DNA of 64,000 bases from Pseudarthrobacter sp. L1SW (GTDB lineage: Bacteria > Actinomycetota > Actinomycetes > Actinomycetales > Micrococcaceae), in contig NZ_CP078079.1 of assembly GCF_020809045.1 (NCBI RefSeq), positions 992,001 through 1,056,000 on the forward strand. The letters run 5' to 3'. The notes below the pieces were generated by a model. The model did not search any database. It was not told where the DNA came from and was given only the letters and a program-made list of their open reading frames with translations. A program made the position numbers and the translations under genes. This document shows, piece after piece, positions 45,140 to 53,594 of the stretch; the stretch's first letter is position 1; every line of letters begins with the position of its first letter.

Positions 45140-45596
45140 TATCCGTAAAAGACATGCAACCGAGCTTTTTTGGATATTTTTGCTCCCGATCGCCGGGGGA
45201 ATTTGTGCATTCCTCATGGTTACTCAAGGGGCGTTAAGGCCTTCAAGGGAGGATCTCTCTGCCTTCTTTGGAGTGGCGTTACAGGTCTTGGCAACCGGTC
45301 TCGTCGCTTTCGCTTTGATTTCTATGTTCCCAGCGAAAGTAGGCCACATGCTGCTTCGTCCCCTCAGCTTGGGTGCCCTGAGTTGGCTGACGCTCGGTGT
45401 AATCGCCTCTATTGCTGGTGCCCTAGATTTGGAACTTGGCCCATTCGGTCCGGTTCTCTTAGCTGCGACCCTCAGTTCCCTGCTCGTGTTTCTTACTATT
45501 GTTTTGCGAGTGGCTGTAAAAAACATCAGAAGCCAGAGCCGGGAGGCCGAGATTCAACTCGCTAAAGGACCCTCAACTAAATCTCTTGGCTCTTGA
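45132..45596 (+). CDS. Hypothetical four-helix membrane protein
   Basis: 154 residues, GTG start with GGAG five bases upstream inside the preceding gene. Four hydrophobic helices ('LFWIFLLPIAGGICAFLMVT', 'VALQVLATGLVAFALISMF', 'LSWLTLGVIASIAGALDL', 'VLLAATLSSLLVFLTIVLRV') and a charged C-terminus. No family recognised. It is coupled to the 139-residue protein; the pair has the composition of transferred DNA. Whether it is an immunity or effector module is unknown. Confidence 0.6.
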   Translation: MISIRKRHATELFWIFLLPIAGGICAFLMVTQGALRPSREDLSAFFGVALQVLATGLVAFALISMFPAKVGHMLLRPLSLGALSWLTLGVIASIAGALDLELGPFGPVLLAATLSSLLVFLTIVLRVAVKNIRSQSREAEIQLAKGPSTKSLGS

Positions 45597-45620
45597 AACA
45601 AAGGGGAGCTTAGAGTGAGG

Positions 45621-46409
45621 TCACTCCTTCTGTAGGGCAAGTGAAGCAGCATCTCGGCCCTTTTGAACCTCTTCGAGTTCTCCGGCTGCGGAAATTACCG
45701 CTCCGTGGAGACCTGCCGTGAAGAGTTTCCTAAACTCCTCGGGGTCATCTCGGCTAAAGTGCACCACGAAGTTGCGGTTTATCTTCTCAACCAATGTCTG
45801 CGTATTAAACACTGCACACCGAACTTGTTGACGCTCAAAGGGCCAGTCCTGTAGGTCTCTTGAACTAATTAGAGCCGATGCAAAAGGAACTCGAACATGA
45901 GCGAATTCCAGCAACTCTTTATATAAATTAAGACGAACTAACTCGTTATTCATGGTAGCGATTGTCTGCTGCCAACTTTCGGTGGCCACGCTCCTTGGAC
46001 TTCGATTAGTAGCTGCTTCAACGGCCTGCCGTGTGACAGTGTCACTGATTCGATCGACTTCTGTGTAAGCGTAATTCTTCACCCACGCCTGGAGCGCTGT
46101 CAGAGAAATATCATGGAGCGGTTCGATGTCCTCGTCTCGACTTTGGGAGGATGCCAGGGCATCGCGGAGCGCATCCTTCAAGTCCAAGGTCCGGCCTTCT
46201 GCACGAGCGTCTTGTGCCTCGTGCCGGCTCTTGACGAACTCCTCGCTGGTAGAAACGAGAATGGCCTCCGCCTGCCTCTGATCCACTGGCATAAGGGTTG
46301 CGATTGGACGTCCATGCCTAGTAATCACCATAGGCTCACCACCGAGCTCTATCTTGTCGAAGATGTCCCGAGCGTTTCGCTGAAGATCGCGAATGCTAAG
46401 CATAGCCAT
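45621..46409 (-). CDS. Phd/YefM-type antitoxin-like protein with long C-terminal domain
   Basis: 262 residues. Residues 1-60 form a Phd/YefM DNA-binding domain ('SIRDLQRNARDIFDKIELGG', 'MVITRHGRPIATLMPVDQR'). About 180 further residues, helical and charged, follow, far longer than normal antitoxins (~80-90). No toxin gene is adjacent: the neighbour downstream is convergent. ATG 46409 is preceded by AGGAGG that abuts a double palindrome. It may be a self-contained regulator or a toxin-antitoxin fusion (inference). Confidence 0.72.
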   Translation of the reverse strand: MAMLSIRDLQRNARDIFDKIELGGEPMVITRHGRPIATLMPVDQRQAEAILVSTSEEFVKSRHEAQDARAEGRTLDLKDALRDALASSQSRDEDIEPLHDISLTALQAWVKNYAYTEVDRISDTVTRQAVEAATNRSPRSVATESWQQTIATMNNELVRLNLYKELLEFAHVRVPFASALISSRDLQDWPFERQQVRCAVFNTQTLVEKINRNFVVHFSRDDPEEFRKLFTAGLHGAVISAAGELEEVQKGRDAASLALQKE

Positions 46410-46419
46410 GATAGCCTCC

Positions 46420-46439
46420 TGTCTGACAAGTGTCTGACA
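46420..46439. promoter_or_regulatory. Duplicated palindromic operator TGTCTGACA
   Basis: TGTCTGACA occurs at 46420-46428 and 46431-46439, two bases apart (11-bp centre spacing). Each is a palindrome TGTC-n-GACA. The left copy touches the AGGAGG of the Phd-like gene, so binding would block translation or transcription. Autoregulation by the Phd domain is the simplest reading. Confidence 0.7.
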
Positions 46440-46662
46440 TCATAGCAGCATTATCAACTGATCGGCAGTGATGGGGTTTGCGAAGCTGTCTCTCTCGACA
46501 GCAAGTGGGCCTGCTTCGGCTCACAAGCTCGAACGCGGTGGTCGGCATCCCCCGTGAAAGGACTCAATGGTTAGGCAATAAAAAGAACCTGCTGCTCGCT
46601 CCTATGATATCGCCGCCAGTCATATTGTGGCCTTTGGTGACGGGAACGCATAGCCTGGCCCA

Positions 46663-49600
46663 GTGCCGAACTTTTATGGGGAAGAGTCAGAAGAGCGGCT
46701 GCACGAAGGATTGTACGAAGTTCTCAACACAGATCGGCTCAAGCGCCTACTAGACAGCAAGCCGAACCTGCAGCCGTTTTTTGCAGAAATTGAGGATGAA
46801 GACGCTCCAGAAGTCCTCTCCCGTTATGTATCAGATGCTGTTCGGAAAGCCCTCACCGCGGCCAAGCCAACCGACAGGGTCGCCCTAGCAAACCGACTTC
46901 TCCACGAGTTGAATGGCGCCGATCCCATTATTTCAGGCCCCACCCAGCTTCAGTCTCTCTATCGACCTGACGCTCTGAAACGCCGGCAGCTGCGCCGACC
47001 TACCACCAAGCTCAGCGATTCAGCGCTTCTAACGAACAGCAATGACGAGCCGAATCTGGCCGCGGAGCTCCGGGCAGAAGTGGAGTCGGCAGACAGCGTT
47101 GATCTCCTCTGCGCCTTTGTCCGCTGGACCGGGCTGAGGCTTCTGCAGCCGGCCCTTGAACAACTGAAAGAACGCGGAGCGAGGCTCCGGGTTATCACCA
47201 CCACCTACATGGGGGCCACGGAACGCCGCGCTATCGATGAGCTCGTCACGAGGTATGGGGCCGAGGTGAAGATCAGCTACGAAACCCAGGCCACAAGGCT
47301 GCACGCCAAAGCCTGGCTATTCCGTCGCAACACGGGTTTCGACACCGCCTACGTCGGCAGCTCTAATCTGAGCCAGGCTGCACTCCTGGACGGGCTGGAG
47401 TGGAACGTCCGGCTCAGTTCGGTCGCAACCCCGGCCCTCCTGCAGAAGTTTGAGGTCACCCTTGACAGCTACTGGGAGCAGCGAGCTTTCCAAAGTTATG
47501 ACCCGGAGCGTGACGGTGAAAAGCTGGACGCTGCGCTGGAACGCAACGGCGGCCGCCGTACCGCGGCGCCGGACGCCGCCACCGGGCTTGAGGTTCAGCC
47601 GTTCCTCCACCAGGAGGAGATGCTGGAGGACCTGGAAGCGGAGCGGCTCAAGGGTTTCAACCACAACCTCCTGGTCGCCGCCACGGGCACCGGCAAAACA
47701 GTCATCGCCGCTCTGGACTACAAACGGCTAAGCGAAACTGCCGGCCGCGACCTCAAACTACTCTTCGTCGCCCATCGCCAGGAGATTCTCAAGCAGGCGA
47801 TGCGCACCTACCGTGACGTCATGCAGGACGGCGCCTTCGGTGAGCTTTACGTGGGGGAGCACAAGCCGCGGGAGTGGAAGCACATCTTCGCGTCCGTCCA
47901 GTCGCTGTCTTCCCTCGGCATCGAGCAGCTGGAGCCTGACTTCTTCGACGTCGTCGTCATCGATGAGTTCCACCACGCGATGGCGCCCACGTACCGCCGC
48001 CTGGTGGACCATCTGAAACCGCAGCAGCTCCTCGGGCTGACGGCGACCCCGGAACGCGGCGACGGCGTCGACGTCGCCAGGCAGTTCTTCGACGGCCGGA
48101 CGGCCAGTGAACTGAGGCTCTGGGACGCCCTGGACGCTGACCTGCTGGTGCCCTTCCACTACTTCGGCGTCTCGGACGACGTCGACCTGAGCCAGTTGGA
48201 ATGGAAGCGCGGCAACTATGACACCACCCAGCTGAGCGCCCTCTACACGGGCAATGACGCCCGCGCCGCCAAGGTGATCCGCGAACTCAGGGACAAGGTC
48301 ACCAGCACCGACGAGATGCGGGCTATCGGCTTCTGCGTCTCCGTCCAGCATGCCCACTATATGGCCGAGGTGTTCAACCGGGCCGGCATTGCCTCCGTCG
48401 CCGTCGACGGGACCACTGACAATGCTGATCGCGAGGAAGCACTCCGGAGCCTGGGGCAGCGGGAGATCAACTGCATCTTCGCCGTCGACCTCTTCAATGA
48501 AGGCCTGGACCTTCCGCAGGTGGATACCATCCTGCTGCTCCGGCCCACGCAGAGTGCCACGGTCTTTCTCCAGCAGCTGGGACGCGGGCTGCGCCGGGCC
48601 GAGGGCAAGGCGGTGCTGACGGTGCTGGACTTCATCGGCCAGCAGCGCCGTGAGTTCCGTTTTGATCTGCGCTACCGGGCGCTGACCGGCTACGGGCGCA
48701 AGGAGCTGGAGAAGGCTGTAGAGGACGAGTTCCCATACCTGCCGTCCGGTTCGCAGATCGTGCTGGACCGGGTGGCGCAGAAGGTGGTGCTGGACAACAT
48801 CAAGGCGCAGATCCGGTTTAACCGGGCGCAGCTGGTCCGGGACATTGCCTCGTACGCCGAGACCGAGCTGGAGGCCTATCTGGAGCGGTCGGGGAATGAC
48901 GTTAAGACGATCTACCGTTCCACCAGGGACTCGTGGACCGGTTACCTCCGGCAGGCTGGGCTGATCGAAGGGCTCTCACCCCTGGAGACCGTGTTGCGCG
49001 GGAAGATCGAGGAGTTGTCGGACGCGGAGGAAAAGAAGCTGCTGGGCCGTATGGCCGCATTGATTCACGTGGACGACCCGGAACGGGCCGCTGCCTATTC
49101 GATGCTGGTTGCTGCCGACGCGCCGCGCTACGCGGAACTGGGCATGCGCGAGCAGGCTTTTGCGCGCATGCTGTTCTACACGATGTGGGATGACGGCGGA
49201 GGATTCAAGACCTACGACGACGGCCTGGACCACCTGCGCGGCTACCAGTTTGTGTGCCGCGAGATCCGCCAGGTGATGAAACTGGGAGTGGCGGCATCGA
49301 AACATGCGGCGAAGAGCCTCGGCGCAGGGCTGCAGCACATCCCGCTGCTGTCCCATGCCACCTACAGGCGCGAGGAGGTGCTGGCGGCGTTGCAGTACGG
49401 GTCACTGGAACAGGGCAAGAACGTCCAGCACCGCGAGGGCGTGGCGTGGTGTCCGGCAACCTCCACGGACGCATTCTTTGTGACGCTGAACAAGGACGAC
49501 AAGAAGCACTCGGCGACCACGATGTACAAGGACTACGCCATTAGTCCGGAGCTGTTCCACTGGGAATCTCAGAACGCAACGTCAACTACCAGCCCGACGG

Positions 49601-49818
49601 GACGGCGCTACCTTGACCAAGTTTCCCACGGCTCCAGAATTGTGATTTTCACGAGGGACACCGCGGACGACGAGACCGGGCTGACAGTGCCCTACACGTG
49701 CCTTGGACAGGTGGACTACGTACAGCACTCGGGGGAGAAACCGATCGCCATTACCTGGAAGCTGCATCGGGCGATGCCGGCTGACGTTTACGCGACGGCT
49801 GCCGCCGTTGCCCTGTGA
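46663..49818 (+). CDS. PLD-DEAD-helicase-DUF3427 protein
   Basis: 1051 residues. An N-terminal PLD-like nuclease-fold domain (~125-275; H214xK216 in 'ATRLHAKAWLF', 'VGSSNLSQAALLDGLEWNV') is followed by an SF2 helicase: Walker A with K345 (AATGTGKT), DEFH box at D434-H437, LTATP, and 'FLQQLGRGLRR' as motif VI. A C-terminal DUF3427 region ends the protein. Such three-part proteins occur in restriction and defence neighbourhoods. Start is GTG with no strong site. It is codirectional with the MADS-like operon 204 bp downstream, but may be separate. Confidence 0.87.
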   Translation: MPNFYGEESEERLHEGLYEVLNTDRLKRLLDSKPNLQPFFAEIEDEDAPEVLSRYVSDAVRKALTAAKPTDRVALANRLLHELNGADPIISGPTQLQSLYRPDALKRRQLRRPTTKLSDSALLTNSNDEPNLAAELRAEVESADSVDLLCAFVRWTGLRLLQPALEQLKERGARLRVITTTYMGATERRAIDELVTRYGAEVKISYETQATRLHAKAWLFRRNTGFDTAYVGSSNLSQAALLDGLEWNVRLSSVATPALLQKFEVTLDSYWEQRAFQSYDPERDGEKLDAALERNGGRRTAAPDAATGLEVQPFLHQEEMLEDLEAERLKGFNHNLLVAATGTGKTVIAALDYKRLSETAGRDLKLLFVAHRQEILKQAMRTYRDVMQDGAFGELYVGEHKPREWKHIFASVQSLSSLGIEQLEPDFFDVVVIDEFHHAMAPTYRRLVDHLKPQQLLGLTATPERGDGVDVARQFFDGRTASELRLWDALDADLLVPFHYFGVSDDVDLSQLEWKRGNYDTTQLSALYTGNDARAAKVIRELRDKVTSTDEMRAIGFCVSVQHAHYMAEVFNRAGIASVAVDGTTDNADREEALRSLGQREINCIFAVDLFNEGLDLPQVDTILLLRPTQSATVFLQQLGRGLRRAEGKAVLTVLDFIGQQRREFRFDLRYRALTGYGRKELEKAVEDEFPYLPSGSQIVLDRVAQKVVLDNIKAQIRFNRAQLVRDIASYAETELEAYLERSGNDVKTIYRSTRDSWTGYLRQAGLIEGLSPLETVLRGKIEELSDAEEKKLLGRMAALIHVDDPERAAAYSMLVAADAPRYAELGMREQAFARMLFYTMWDDGGGFKTYDDGLDHLRGYQFVCREIRQVMKLGVAASKHAAKSLGAGLQHIPLLSHATYRREEVLAALQYGSLEQGKNVQHREGVAWCPATSTDAFFVTLNKDDKKHSATTMYKDYAISPELFHWESQNATSTTSPTGRRYLDQVSHGSRIVIFTRDTADDETGLTVPYTCLGQVDYVQHSGEKPIAITWKLHRAMPADVYATAAAVAL

Positions 49819-50022
49819 ATGGACCCGCTCATTTGTACCCGAAAGGCTGAGCGGGGCCCAACTGCTGTCACAACTAGCCCACATGGGCCGTAGGCCCGCG
49901 ACGCGTGGCCACTTTACGGCTTCGCGTTGGATCAATCCATTACGCTGAACTGAGCGAGGTGCGACCGGAACTCGAATGCCCGTCTCCGGTGGCCGCCCAA
50001 TGCGGCCGAACGCACTTTATCG

Positions 50023-52191
50023 ATGGCAGTAGAAGAGAATGTGATGGTGAGCTCAACCGACATGGTTGACCCGACGACTCCGGACAACGCAGCCCAACCC
50101 AACAGGGAAGCTGACGAGCAGGTCCACCACCTTGACGAGGGCTACCTCATCGACTTCCTTTCGGACAAACCGATTAAGGACACTCAGAAGGAGCAGGTCC
50201 GGCAGCGGATTGTGCGGGTGCTCTTCCACGAGTATCAAATTGCCCCGGAGGACATGGAGCTCGACTTCGTTATCCAGGTCGAAACCGAGAAAGGCAAGCG
50301 CCGTAAAAAGGTCGACATCGCGGTCTTCGCCCCGGGCAGTCAGCACGATGCCGCCAACTTGCGTCGCGTCGTGGTTACCAACAAGGAGCCTAACCGCGGC
50401 AAGAACGTTGTTAAGCTGCGTACTTACGACCAGATGAAGTCTGAGATGTCCTTACTCCAGGACCTGCTGGGGGCCGAAGACTACCCCGAGCGTTCCTGGG
50501 GCCTGTGGACCGACAACGTGGACTTCTTCTTCATCGAGAAGGAGACCACGCGTTGGGGTGCGGAATTTCACGAGCGTGCTGACTGGCCACTGTCTGACGG
50601 CACCGTAGGCAGTGGCCAAGTGGTGTCCGCCCAACAGCTTCGTCGTGCCGAACCGGAGATGCTTAAGACTACCTTCCGGCGTTGCCATAACTATGTTCAT
50701 GGCAACGAAGGCATGCCGAAGGACGCCGCCTTCTGGCAATTCCTTTTTCTGCTCTTTGCGAAGATGTACGACGAACGCGCTGTCCGGAAATGGAACCCGC
50801 GTCGCTTCTACGCCTCCATGACTGAGCCGTACGACGACCAGGGCCGCGCCGCGATCCGGGAGCGAATCACTGACCTTTTTGACGACGTCAAGAAGGAGTA
50901 CGCCGATTCTGGTCTCTTCAAGGCAAGCGACGAAATCACTCTCTCGGACCGGGCACTCGCCTTTATCGTCTCTGAGTTGTCGCCCTACGATCTCGGCCTG
51001 ACGGACATTGACGCCAAGGGGCTGGCCTACCAGGAGTTGGTCGGCACCAACCTCCGTGGCGACCGCGGTCAATACTTCACCCCGCGTGGCGCGGTGAAGC
51101 TAATGATTGAAATCCTCGACCCGCAGGAGGGCGAAACCGTTCTCGATCCGACGTGCGGCACCGGCGGCTTCCTGCACGCTACCCTCACCCACCTGCACCA
51201 CAAAATGCAGGATGAAGATGGCACCCGCGGCATCCCCGACTCCCCAGAGCAGGGCGAGCGGTACCGCGACCGACTGCGAAAGTACGCCGACGAACACCTC
51301 TTCGGCGCCGACTTCGACCCGTTCCTCGTACGCGCCACCGCAATGAACATCATGACCCTGGCTGATACGCCCGGCAACGTCTTCCACATGGATTCCCTCT
51401 CCTTCCCGAGGGGTCACCTCAGCGGCGTTGCGGAGGCGACCAAACGCATCCCCCTGGCTAAGGAAGGCCGGGGCGGGATCGTAGATGTGCTGCTTACCAA
51501 CCCGCCCTTTGGCGCCGACATCCCAATCAGCGACGAGTCGGTGCTCGGGGACTTCCGCGATGGGGTCGCGAAGTCCTGGTCGCGCAACCGGAACACCGGC
51601 GAGCTGCTGGTCAGCGCGAACTTGCCCGGTTCCATGGCACCAGAGCAGCTCTTCGTGCAGCGGGCCATTGAGTGGATCAAACCCGGCGGCCGGCTCGGAA
51701 TCGTCCTGCCCAACGGGATTTTGTCGAACCCTGGCCCGGCGGATGAGGGCATCAGGCGGTTCATTCTGCAGCAGTGTTGGGTGCTCGCGAGTGTCGAGCT
51801 GCCGGTCGAGACCTTCATCGTGGACGCCAACGTCAACATCCTCACAACCTTGCTCTTCCTCAAACGCAAGACGCTTGACGAGAAGATTAGCGAGAGGCTC
51901 AACGGGCCCGTCTCCTACCCGGTCTTCATGGCGGTCGCGGAAAAGGTGGGCTTTGACCGGCGAGGAAACGACCTGTATAAACGGTCCCCGAACGGCGATC
52001 TCATTATGGAGACCTATGAAGAAACCGAGTACCTCACAATCAAGGATGTACGCCGTACGCGTACCGTCAAGCGCAGCAGGCCCGTCCTCGACAACGATCT
52101 GCCTGTAATTGCTCAGAAATACTGGGAGTTTCGCGACCGCCATCCAATTCCGGGCTTCGACCCGCATGAGTCTGTAAGTGCAGACGAGTGA
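50023..52191 (+). CDS. mad2: N6-adenine DNA methyltransferase (MAD2-like, HsdM-type)
   Basis: 722 residues. Residues ~25-190 resemble an HSDR_N-type nuclease-fold domain, but the site reads D98 ... T119-N120-K121, so the usual E-x-K is not there and it looks inactive. The HsdM-like methylase has SAM motif I 'DPTCGTGGFLHATL' (from D375) and catalytic N493-PPF. It methylates adenine, presumably marking host DNA with the following specificity subunit. ATG 50044 is an alternative start. It overlaps the next gene by 4 bp (GTGA). The MAD2 name is from memory of the MADS families. Confidence 0.85.
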   Translation: MAVEENVMVSSTDMVDPTTPDNAAQPNREADEQVHHLDEGYLIDFLSDKPIKDTQKEQVRQRIVRVLFHEYQIAPEDMELDFVIQVETEKGKRRKKVDIAVFAPGSQHDAANLRRVVVTNKEPNRGKNVVKLRTYDQMKSEMSLLQDLLGAEDYPERSWGLWTDNVDFFFIEKETTRWGAEFHERADWPLSDGTVGSGQVVSAQQLRRAEPEMLKTTFRRCHNYVHGNEGMPKDAAFWQFLFLLFAKMYDERAVRKWNPRRFYASMTEPYDDQGRAAIRERITDLFDDVKKEYADSGLFKASDEITLSDRALAFIVSELSPYDLGLTDIDAKGLAYQELVGTNLRGDRGQYFTPRGAVKLMIEILDPQEGETVLDPTCGTGGFLHATLTHLHHKMQDEDGTRGIPDSPEQGERYRDRLRKYADEHLFGADFDPFLVRATAMNIMTLADTPGNVFHMDSLSFPRGHLSGVAEATKRIPLAKEGRGGIVDVLLTNPPFGADIPISDESVLGDFRDGVAKSWSRNRNTGELLVSANLPGSMAPEQLFVQRAIEWIKPGGRLGIVLPNGILSNPGPADEGIRRFILQQCWVLASVELPVETFIVDANVNILTTLLFLKRKTLDEKISERLNGPVSYPVFMAVAEKVGFDRRGNDLYKRSPNGDLIMETYEETEYLTIKDVRRTRTVKRSRPVLDNDLPVIAQKYWEFRDRHPIPGFDPHESVSADE

Positions 52192-53594
52192 AAATCGCCA
52201 GCATCGATAACCCTGTCAGGGCCGATTGGTTTCATGAGCAGGGCCTTCGCCTCGACGCTACTCCTTATCTTTCGGGTGCGCTCGAGGCGCGCAAACGGCT
52301 CGAGGCTTTGCCTAACACAGTTCGTCTCGACAGAGTTACCACGGGCATTTTCCATGCAGGGCGGTTTAGCCGCCGCTGGGTCAACAATCCTGAGCATGGA
52401 GTACCGTTCTTCTCCAGCACCGACGTCCTGGAAGCGGACTATTCGTACCTCCCGTACATTGCGAGGAGCGCGGCTGAGAAGTTCCCGCGACTGTTGATAG
52501 AGCCTGGATGGACACTAGTCACCCGTTCGGGCACTGTCGGCCGCATTGCCTATGCACGCCCCGACGTGGATGGCTTCGCTTGTAGCGAGCACGTCATGCG
52601 CGTGGTGCCAGACGAGTCGGAGATCCGTCCCGGCTACCTGAACACCTTCCTCCGAAGCCGCTTCGGCGTGCCGATGATCGTTGCCTCGGCATACGGAGCG
52701 ATTATTCAGCACATTGAGCCGAATCACCTGATCGATTTGCCGGTGCCGCGGTTTAGCTCTTCCCTGGAGCAGAGAATCCATAATCTGGTCGAGGAGAGCG
52801 CGCAACTCCGGGCAGCGTCCCAGGCTGGCCTCGTCGCCGCCACCGAGGATTTTTTCCGGGCCGTCGGACTCCCCGAACTAGTCGATTATCGCTGGCACGA
52901 CGAAGGGCGGGACCTGGGATTCGACGTCAACCCGTCGCCTTCATCCTTGCGCGCCATGAACTACGCAGGACGCGCGCTGCGCCTAAAGCAAGCGATGGCA
53001 TCAGTCCCGCACCTAACCCTCGGGGAGATTTGCAGAAATGGCCGGTTGGGAAACGGCCCAATGTTTAAGCGCATTGACAGCGACCTTGGCCACGGCGGAG
53101 TTCTTCTAGTGGGCCAGCGGCAGGGTTGGTGGAACCGCCCAGAGGACGGTCGTGTAATCAGCCGCGCCCAGACGCCGGCCGACTGTTTCGTTGCTGATGA
53201 GACAGTGATGGTGGGTGCGCAAGGGCTACCAAGCGAAGGTGGTCTCCTCGGCCGGGGAATGATGGTTACCGGACGTTGGCTACCGCACGCGTACAGCCAA
53301 CACTTCCTCCGTATTGGTTCCGGCCTAGCAGATATTCCCGGTGCCTACCTCTTCGCGCTTTTCCGCAGCGAGGTCTCAATGCGGATTTTTAGGAGCATGC
53401 TCGCAGGCTCGGGACCGCAAAGCCTGCACACGACACTCGTTGCTTCGTATCCGATCCCGATCGCTGCCGAATCCGATCGGCAGCGAATCGCCGGTTCTGT
53501 TCGGCAAGCGTATCGTGATCGTGACCGAGCCGATGTGATAGAGGATGAAGCGCTGGCTTTGCTGACGCAGGCGATTGAGGGGGCCGAACGCTGA
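52188..53594 (+). CDS. mad5: Type I-like specificity subunit (MAD5-like)
   Basis: 468 residues with two target-recognition halves (~1-190 and ~225-450), each ending in a helical spacer ('FSSSLEQRIHNLVEESAQLR', 'ESDRQRIAGSVRQAYRDRDR'). 'LVTRSGTVGRIAYARPDVDG' is typical of HsdS TRDs. It should direct the methylase, and perhaps the restriction components, to a bipartite site. Start is GTG overlapping the methylase stop; its own stop overlaps the kinase start by one base (TGATG). Confidence 0.82.
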   Translation: MKIASIDNPVRADWFHEQGLRLDATPYLSGALEARKRLEALPNTVRLDRVTTGIFHAGRFSRRWVNNPEHGVPFFSSTDVLEADYSYLPYIARSAAEKFPRLLIEPGWTLVTRSGTVGRIAYARPDVDGFACSEHVMRVVPDESEIRPGYLNTFLRSRFGVPMIVASAYGAIIQHIEPNHLIDLPVPRFSSSLEQRIHNLVEESAQLRAASQAGLVAATEDFFRAVGLPELVDYRWHDEGRDLGFDVNPSPSSLRAMNYAGRALRLKQAMASVPHLTLGEICRNGRLGNGPMFKRIDSDLGHGGVLLVGQRQGWWNRPEDGRVISRAQTPADCFVADETVMVGAQGLPSEGGLLGRGMMVTGRWLPHAYSQHFLRIGSGLADIPGAYLFALFRSEVSMRIFRSMLAGSGPQSLHTTLVASYPIPIAAESDRQRIAGSVRQAYRDRDRADVIEDEALALLTQAIEGAER

